Below are positions 6,610 to 9,174 of a stretch of 9,174 nt of DNA, piece after piece. The translations under genes were made by a program, and so were the position numbers. The notes beneath the pieces were generated by a model that had not been told where the DNA came from, ran no database searches, and worked only from the letters and a program-made list of their open reading frames with translations. The stretch comes from CAYLHB01 sp964383505 (lineage in GTDB: Bacteria; Patescibacteriota; Minisyncoccia; Phycocordibacterales; UBA12088), in contig CAYLHB010000025.1 in the NCBI GenBank assembly GCA_964383505.1, positions 1-9,174 of the forward strand. Reading direction: 5' to 3'. Positions within the stretch are counted from its first letter, which is position 1. The number at the start of each line of letters is the position of its first letter.

Positions 6610-7020
6610 ATGGCGTGCAAAAATGATTCCTCAAAACCGCTCGTGCTCATCGCCGATGACGATGTTACGCTCGCGACCATGCTCGCTGAGATGTTAGAGG
6701 TGGAAGGTATCCAAACGCACGTGGTGCACAACGGTGAGGACGCCGTCAAACATGCACTTGAGTGCGAACCCGACCTTGTCATGCTTGATGTGATGATGCC
6801 AAAGAAAACAGGCATCGAGGCGTTGGGTGAGTTGCGTAAAACACCATGGGGCGCAACAGCAAATGCAATGCTCCTCACTAATGTTAATGAGCCCGATGCA
6901 TACAGTTCTGCGATAGAAGCGGGAGAAGGGAAGCTCTCGTACTTGGTGAAAACAGATTGGAGCTTGGAGCAGGTGATTGATCACATCAAGAACAAGTTGA
7001 ACGAGGTGCCCGCTTCGTAG
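6610..7020 (+). CDS. Single-domain response regulator (receiver only)
   Basis: CheY-like receiver of 136 residues with no output domain. Recognisable features are VLIADDD with the acidic pocket D16/D17, phosphoacceptor D60 in LVMLDVMMPKKTG, T90 in MLLTN, and K114 in YLVKTDWS. All residues for phosphorylation and Mg2+ binding are present. The C-terminus stops after the last receiver helix (QVIDHIKNKLNEVPAS), so it must act by protein contact or as a phosphorelay intermediate rather than by binding DNA with its own domain. It follows the histidine kinase on the same strand and is probably its partner, although both have separate promoter elements. The start at 6610 is set by the -10 box 7 nt upstream. 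Confidence 0.93.
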   Translation: MACKNDSSKPLVLIADDDVTLATMLAEMLEVEGIQTHVVHNGEDAVKHALECEPDLVMLDVMMPKKTGIEALGELRKTPWGATANAMLLTNVNEPDAYSSAIEAGEGKLSYLVKTDWSLEQVIDHIKNKLNEVPAS

Positions 7021-7068
7021 TGCCCTATTGAATGTGGACGCAGTGTGGCGTGCGAAGTGCTTTGGGTG

Positions 7069-7074
7069 TACACT
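7069..7074 (+). promoter_or_regulatory. -10 candidate for the tRNA-Val gene
   Basis: TACACT in the context GGGTGTACACTGCGCC lies 14 nt before the mature tRNA 5' end, which allows a short leader removed by RNase P. The surrounding words TGGCG and TGTAYACTG also occur around the response regulator promoter. No -35 box is clear. Confidence 0.35.
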
Positions 7075-7088
7075 GCGCCGTTGTTATT

Positions 7089-7161
7089 GGACGGTTAGCT
7101 CAGCTGGTAGAGCGTTCCCTTCACACGGGAAAGGTCACAGGTTCAAGTCCTGTACCGTCCA
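7089..7161 (+). tRNA. tRNA-Val (anticodon CAC)
   Basis: A 73-nt cloverleaf can be folded by eye. The acceptor GGACGGT (7089-7095) pairs fully with ACCGTCC (7154-7160). The D stem GCTC/GAGC has the GG of the D loop. The anticodon stem TTCCC/GGGAA closes the loop TTCACAC with anticodon CAC at 7122-7124, reading GUG valine codons. The variable loop is AGGTC, and the T stem ACAGG/CCTGT closes TTCAAGT. The discriminator is A, as expected for valine. The following bases are CAA, so the CCA end is not encoded and must be added by a nucleotidyltransferase. Confidence 0.96.
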
Positions 7162-7222
7162 CAAAACGGAACACCAAGGGTTCGAGTGCAGAAGTGTGTT
7201 GTAGTTGAGGAGTGTTTCCAGT

Positions 7223-7240
7223 ATTCTTGAATTCAAGAAT
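7223..7240. repeat. Perfect 18-bp palindrome
   Basis: ATTCTTGAATTCAAGAAT reads identically on both strands with no spacer. It is 62 bp after the tRNA. A zero-loop dyad cannot form a stable RNA hairpin with all pairs, so a dimeric DNA-binding protein site is more likely than a terminator. Confidence 0.6.
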
Positions 7241-7320
7241 CATATTTCAGGCAATCCGCTCTTTGAGCTCCGAAGTGGCTGTGTCGTAAAACAGGATTCA
7301 CCACCTAAAGCACAGTGTGT

Positions 7321-7341
7321 GTGGTACGTACGGCATACCAC
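7321..7341. repeat. Inverted repeat GTGGTA/TACCAC
   Basis: GTGGTA (7321-7326) and TACCAC (7336-7341) enclose a 9-base loop. There is no T tract directly after it. It could be part of an RNA structure or a protein site; function is unknown. Confidence 0.3.
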
Positions 7342-7357
7342 GAAACCTATACCCCAT

Positions 7358-7385
7358 CGTGTGCAACCACCTCCCACGTTTTTTT
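7358..7385 (+). terminator. Weak intrinsic-terminator-like element
   Basis: CGTG (7358-7361) can pair with CACG (7375-7378), possibly extended past one mismatch, directly followed by seven T residues (7379-7385). The stem is short, so termination strength is doubtful. It would end a transcript from the tRNA region. Confidence 0.3.
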
Positions 7386-7390
7386 GGTGG

Positions 7391-7403
7391 AACGTATAGT
7401 AGT
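7391..7403 (+). promoter_or_regulatory. First copy of AACGTATAGTAGT, a -10-like element
   Basis: The 13-mer AACGTATAGTAGT includes TATAGT (7395-7400), a good -10 match. It is repeated exactly at 7630-7642, before the antiporter. If active it would start a transcript near 7407 running through a region without a recognised gene. Confidence 0.35.
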
Positions 7404-7629
7404 GCATTGTTGTTGCTTTGTGGGAAGTGCAGGGATGCAGCCGGTGAAGGTGGCTCGTCAAGTGTTGTACTTCGATTTCAAGCATGGCTTGGCTTGTGCG
7501 CATTGATTTGCGGTACCTGCGAGCGGTTTCGTCGACTTCTTTCGCACGTGTTTCTGTTTGGGTTTGTCGTATGGTGTGTTACATGTGGAATACTTTTCTT
7601 GGGTGAGGATAGTTGGAGGAGTACACTAC

Positions 7630-7642
7630 AACGTATAGTAGT
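7630..7642 (+). promoter_or_regulatory. Second copy of AACGTATAGTAGT; probable antiporter promoter
   Basis: TATAGT (7634-7639) lies 10 nt before ATG 7650, predicting a leader of only a few bases. TTGGAG (7613-7618) is a weak -35 candidate with a 15-nt spacer. A further TACACT lies at 7622-7627. No Shine-Dalgarno sequence lies directly before the ATG. Confidence 0.45.
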
Positions 7643-7649
7643 TTGTGTC

Positions 7650-8993
7650 ATGAACATTCAAACACTTCTTGGATCTGTTGCGTTCGGAGGGTTTGCGATT
7701 ATGCTTGCGGTTACGGTAGCACTCACGCCCGGCATCGCAGACGTGGTAGTGGCGCCGGTCGCGGGGCCACTCATCCTATGTGCGGTCGCGCTTTTTGTTG
7801 GGTATGAGCTATCGGCACGTGCAGGGAAAGCGAGCGGGCTCCATCCATACGTGTGGGCGCTCGTGTTCGGCTTCGCCCTCCACGTGCCTTTTTCTGCGCT
7901 CTTGTCTGATTTCAGCACGGTCACACTTGTGGCCGAGCTCTTTACGGCTTTGCTCCTTTTCAGCTCAGGTCTTTCCGTTCCACTCCGCACACTGGGAAAG
8001 TACCTCGCACCTATTGCCACACTCTCCGTGTTAGGAGCAGTACTGGGAGCTGGTTTCTTTGCGTACATCACGAGTGGACTTGCTTTTCTTATGGGTGTTC
8101 CTGTGCCCTTTACGGCGCTCTTTTTGCTCGGGCTTGTGCTTGCGCCGAGCGACCCGCTCTCGCTTCGTAGCGCTAGTCGGGAGCTTGCGGGCCTCCGACC
8201 CAAACTCAAAGCTTTTATTGAAACGGAAGGTGTTGCAAACGATGTAGTGGGCGTTATAGCTGTTCGACTCGTGCTTGTTGCGCTCCTCACCATCGCGGGA
8301 ACAGGGTACCTGAATGGGGACGGCTTTCTAAGCACACTTGTGACTCCGGAAGCACTCCTTTTGTTTGCGTTTGAGATGGGGTGGGGGGTGTTGGTCGCGC
8401 TCGTGGGTGCATGGATACTGCGTATGTGGGGCGCGACGCCGGTGCGTGCCCATGCGCTCGTTGATAGGGTGCCCTTTTTCGTGGTTCCGCTCTTCTGCTT
8501 CGCGCTTGGTCAAGTGGCGGGGGCAGGTTTCCTTGCGGCATTTCTCGCCGGTCTTTTCTATGAAGAGCAGGTTGGGCACGGGGTCTCACGCGTGCATTTT
8601 GACCGCTTTTCATTCAATTTCCTTGCGCCCACTGTGTTTGTGGTACTTGGAGCGTTGACCCCTCTCAACATCTTGGTCGCAACCGCAAGCCTTGGTATTG
8701 CGGCGGCGGTCCTCTTTATGTTCCTCGCGCGACCACTTGCTGTCACTTTGTCGCTTGCGCCATGGGCGGGCTCGTCGCACCCGCTCCTCTCCTGGAATGA
8801 ATCGGTGTTCCTCTCTTTCCTTCGAGAAGCGGGGCCCGTAAGCGCCGCACTCCTCATGCTCGTGTATGCGTCTGGAATTGCTGGCGCAGAGACCATCCTT
8901 GCGCTCGGAGTGTGGGCAATGCTCTCCCTGCTTATCCTTGAGCCCATAGTTGTGTCAGCTGTAGTACGTAAGCTGGGGATAACGAACGACTGA
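7650..8993 (+). CDS. CPA1-type cation/proton antiporter (NhaP-like)
   Basis: Polytopic membrane exchanger, most likely Na+ or K+ against H+, for pH and ion homeostasis. The chosen ATG 7650 gives 447 residues. The longer open frame from 7317 adds 111 Cys-rich, non-family residues that span a promoter. About a dozen hydrophobic spans are visible. Family landmarks are ELFTALLLFSSGL (96-108), LAPSDP (D168, P169) in the crossing-helix region, and ETEGVANDVVG (191-201), whose N197-D198 pair is the ion-binding Asn-Asp of CPA1. CPA2 electrogenic exchangers carry Asp-Asp there, so electroneutral exchange is predicted. A late segment FNFLAPTVFVVLGALTPL matches the conserved distal core. The protein ends just after its last span, with no cytoplasmic RCK or other regulatory tail. 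It forms its own transcription unit. The transported cation cannot be decided from sequence. Confidence 0.85.
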   Translation: MNIQTLLGSVAFGGFAIMLAVTVALTPGIADVVVAPVAGPLILCAVALFVGYELSARAGKASGLHPYVWALVFGFALHVPFSALLSDFSTVTLVAELFTALLLFSSGLSVPLRTLGKYLAPIATLSVLGAVLGAGFFAYITSGLAFLMGVPVPFTALFLLGLVLAPSDPLSLRSASRELAGLRPKLKAFIETEGVANDVVGVIAVRLVLVALLTIAGTGYLNGDGFLSTLVTPEALLLFAFEMGWGVLVALVGAWILRMWGATPVRAHALVDRVPFFVVPLFCFALGQVAGAGFLAAFLAGLFYEEQVGHGVSRVHFDRFSFNFLAPTVFVVLGALTPLNILVATASLGIAAAVLFMFLARPLAVTLSLAPWAGSSHPLLSWNESVFLSFLREAGPVSAALLMLVYASGIAGAETILALGVWAMLSLLILEPIVVSAVVRKLGITND

Positions 8994-9033
8994 ATTTGAC
9001 TCATTATATTGTTGTGTTTTAATTTACACGCTG

Positions 9034-9060
9034 TTGACATGACGCGTGTGTGTGTAGTAT
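9034..9060 (+). promoter_or_regulatory. Upstream promoter candidate at the right edge
   Basis: TTGACA (9034-9039) is a perfect -35 hexamer. TAGTAT (9055-9060) is the same -10 hexamer used by dedA and the carboxypeptidase, with a short 15-nt spacer. Transcription would begin near 9067, so the RNA would contain the complete hairpin at 9081-9130. Confidence 0.4.
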
Positions 9061-9076
9061 GGTAGCTCAGTATTAG

Positions 9077-9105
9077 TTGACACGAGGGCAGACATTGGGT
9101 CTAAC
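9077..9105 (+). promoter_or_regulatory. Downstream promoter candidate at the right edge
   Basis: A second perfect TTGACA (9077-9082) is followed after exactly 17 nt by TCTAAC (9100-9105, 4 of 6 consensus). Initiation near 9112 would leave about 4 nt before ATG 9116, like the antiporter layout. The element lies within the 5' arm and loop of the hairpin, so its RNA would lack the 5' arm. Confidence 0.4.
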
Positions 9106-9130
9106 TAAAGCATCAATGTCTGCTCTCGTG
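9081..9130 (+). repeat. Large 17-bp stem-loop
   Basis: The arm at 9081-9097 (CACGAGGGCAGACATTG) pairs over all 17 positions with 9114-9130 (CAATGTCTGCTCTCGTG), with one G-T wobble and a 16-base loop. A TTCTTTT tract begins 4 nt after the stem, so it could be a terminator. It also contains the possible start codon at 9116 in its 3' arm, so a regulatory leader is an alternative. Confidence 0.75.
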
Positions 9131-9174
9131 CAGGTTCTTTTGAAAACGCGTGAGGGCAGGGTTTTGCTCTCACC
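9116..9174 (+). CDS. Possible start of an unidentified gene (truncated by window edge)
   Basis: From ATG 9116 the frame is open for 19 codons to the edge, beginning MSALVQVLLKTREGRVLLS. The family is not recognised and the fragment is too short to judge coding bias. Support comes from position: a TTGACA-17-TCTAAC promoter would place +1 about 4 nt before the ATG, the style of other genes in this window. The start lies within the 3' arm of a strong hairpin, and a second hairpin falls inside the coding frame. TTG 9077 or TTG 9095 are in-frame alternatives. The region could instead be an intergenic terminator or small RNA with no gene. Confidence 0.35.
   Translation, partial: MSALVQVLLKTREGRVLLS
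9150..9173 (+). repeat. Second stem-loop sharing arm sequence with the first
   Basis: GTGAGGGCA (9150-9158) pairs with TGCTCTCAC (9165-9173), nine pairs with one G-T wobble, around the loop GGGTTT. GAGGGCA and TGCTCTC are also present in the arms of the hairpin at 9081-9130, with the wobble at the same place. Confidence 0.65.

Larger units (their letters stand above)
7162..7649. other. Long region without a convincing gene, between tRNA-Val and the antiporter
   Basis: About 490 bp with no family-recognisable protein in any frame. The in-frame extension of the antiporter back to 7317 is Cys-rich and unlike its family. An open frame of 40 codons at 7484-7606 has neither a promoter nor a ribosome site nearby. 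The stretch holds an 18-bp perfect palindrome, a 6-bp inverted repeat, a T7 tract and two copies of a 13-bp promoter-like word, described separately. No tmRNA, RNase P, SRP or riboswitch core sequence was recognised. It may encode an unlisted small RNA between 7403 and 7630, but this is speculative. Confidence 0.5.

Noticed and set aside
7162..7400. tmRNA, RNase P RNA, SRP RNA or riboswitch after the tRNA
   Set aside because: Searched by eye for their conserved core words and found none.
7484..7606. 40-codon open frame beginning MAWLVRIDL
   Set aside because: No -10 box at the spacing used by neighbouring genes, no ribosome site and no recognisable features. Too short to support alone.
7317..7649. 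N-terminal extension of the antiporter by 111 residues
   Set aside because: Cys-rich and unlike CPA1 N-termini, it spans promoter-like elements. ATG 7650 gives the normal family start near the first membrane span.
8591..8603. CGTGCATTTTGAC, matching 13 bases of the dnaB upstream region (1121-1133)
   Set aside because: It lies in well-supported antiporter coding sequence; probably coincidental.
9073..9174. Open minus-strand frame entering from the right edge and ending at a TAA at 9075-9073
   Set aside because: A convergent gene end is possible, but the plus-strand promoter and start fit better and the fragment resembles no known C-terminus.
1..9174. Mobile elements, CRISPR arrays, defence systems or phage genes
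   Set aside because: No transposase, integrase, spaced repeat array or defence-type domain is visible in any plausible frame.

Overview
The window looks like a stretch of chromosome from a small-genome bacterium of moderate GC, most likely a member of the Patescibacteria/CPR (Parcubacteria-like). This assignment is inference. It rests on the near-absence of Shine-Dalgarno sequences, the repeated placement of a -10 box directly in front of start codons, a histidine kinase with an SHQLR phosphorylation motif, a tRNA gene without an encoded CCA end, and compact single-gene transcription units. No phage, transposon, plasmid or CRISPR signature was seen, and every recognisable gene is of a core or common type.

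Layout from left to right. At 1-1093 (minus) is the 5' part of dnaB, cut by the window edge. At 1094-1432 is a non-coding divergent promoter region rich in small repeats. At 1433-2098 (plus) is ung, uracil-DNA glycosylase. At 2120-2737 (plus) is a DedA-family membrane protein that converges on, and overlaps by 17 bp, pyk (pyruvate kinase, 2721-4148, minus). At 4238-5128 (minus) is a membrane-anchored VanY-type D,D-carboxypeptidase. At 5129-5241 is a divergent promoter region. At 5242-6576 (plus) is a two-TM PAS histidine kinase, followed by a single-domain response regulator (6610-7020) with its own promoter. At 7089-7161 is tRNA-Val(CAC). At 7162-7649 is about 490 bp without a convincing gene, holding a perfect 18-bp palindrome, a T7 tract and a duplicated 13-bp promoter-like word. 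At 7650-8993 (plus) is a CPA1-type cation/proton antiporter. At 8994-9174 are two tandem promoter candidates, two hairpins sharing arm sequences, and probably the first 19 codons of another gene.

Functionally the window mixes replication and repair (DnaB, UDG), envelope biology (DedA lipid-carrier flippase family, VanY peptidoglycan trimming), glycolytic ATP generation (Pyk), ion homeostasis (antiporter) and one two-component pair. The kinase is divergent from the carboxypeptidase, so the pair may sense or serve the envelope, but nothing in the sequence proves this.

The strongest non-obvious signal is at the starts. For dnaB, ung, vanY, the kinase and the regulator, a -10 hexamer lies exactly 6 or 7 nt before the start codon, so these messages should be leaderless. 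This also corrects several start codons relative to the longest open frames. The most intriguing local structure is at the right edge, where a 17-bp hairpin would bury the putative start codon in a transcript from the upstream promoter but not in one from the downstream promoter.
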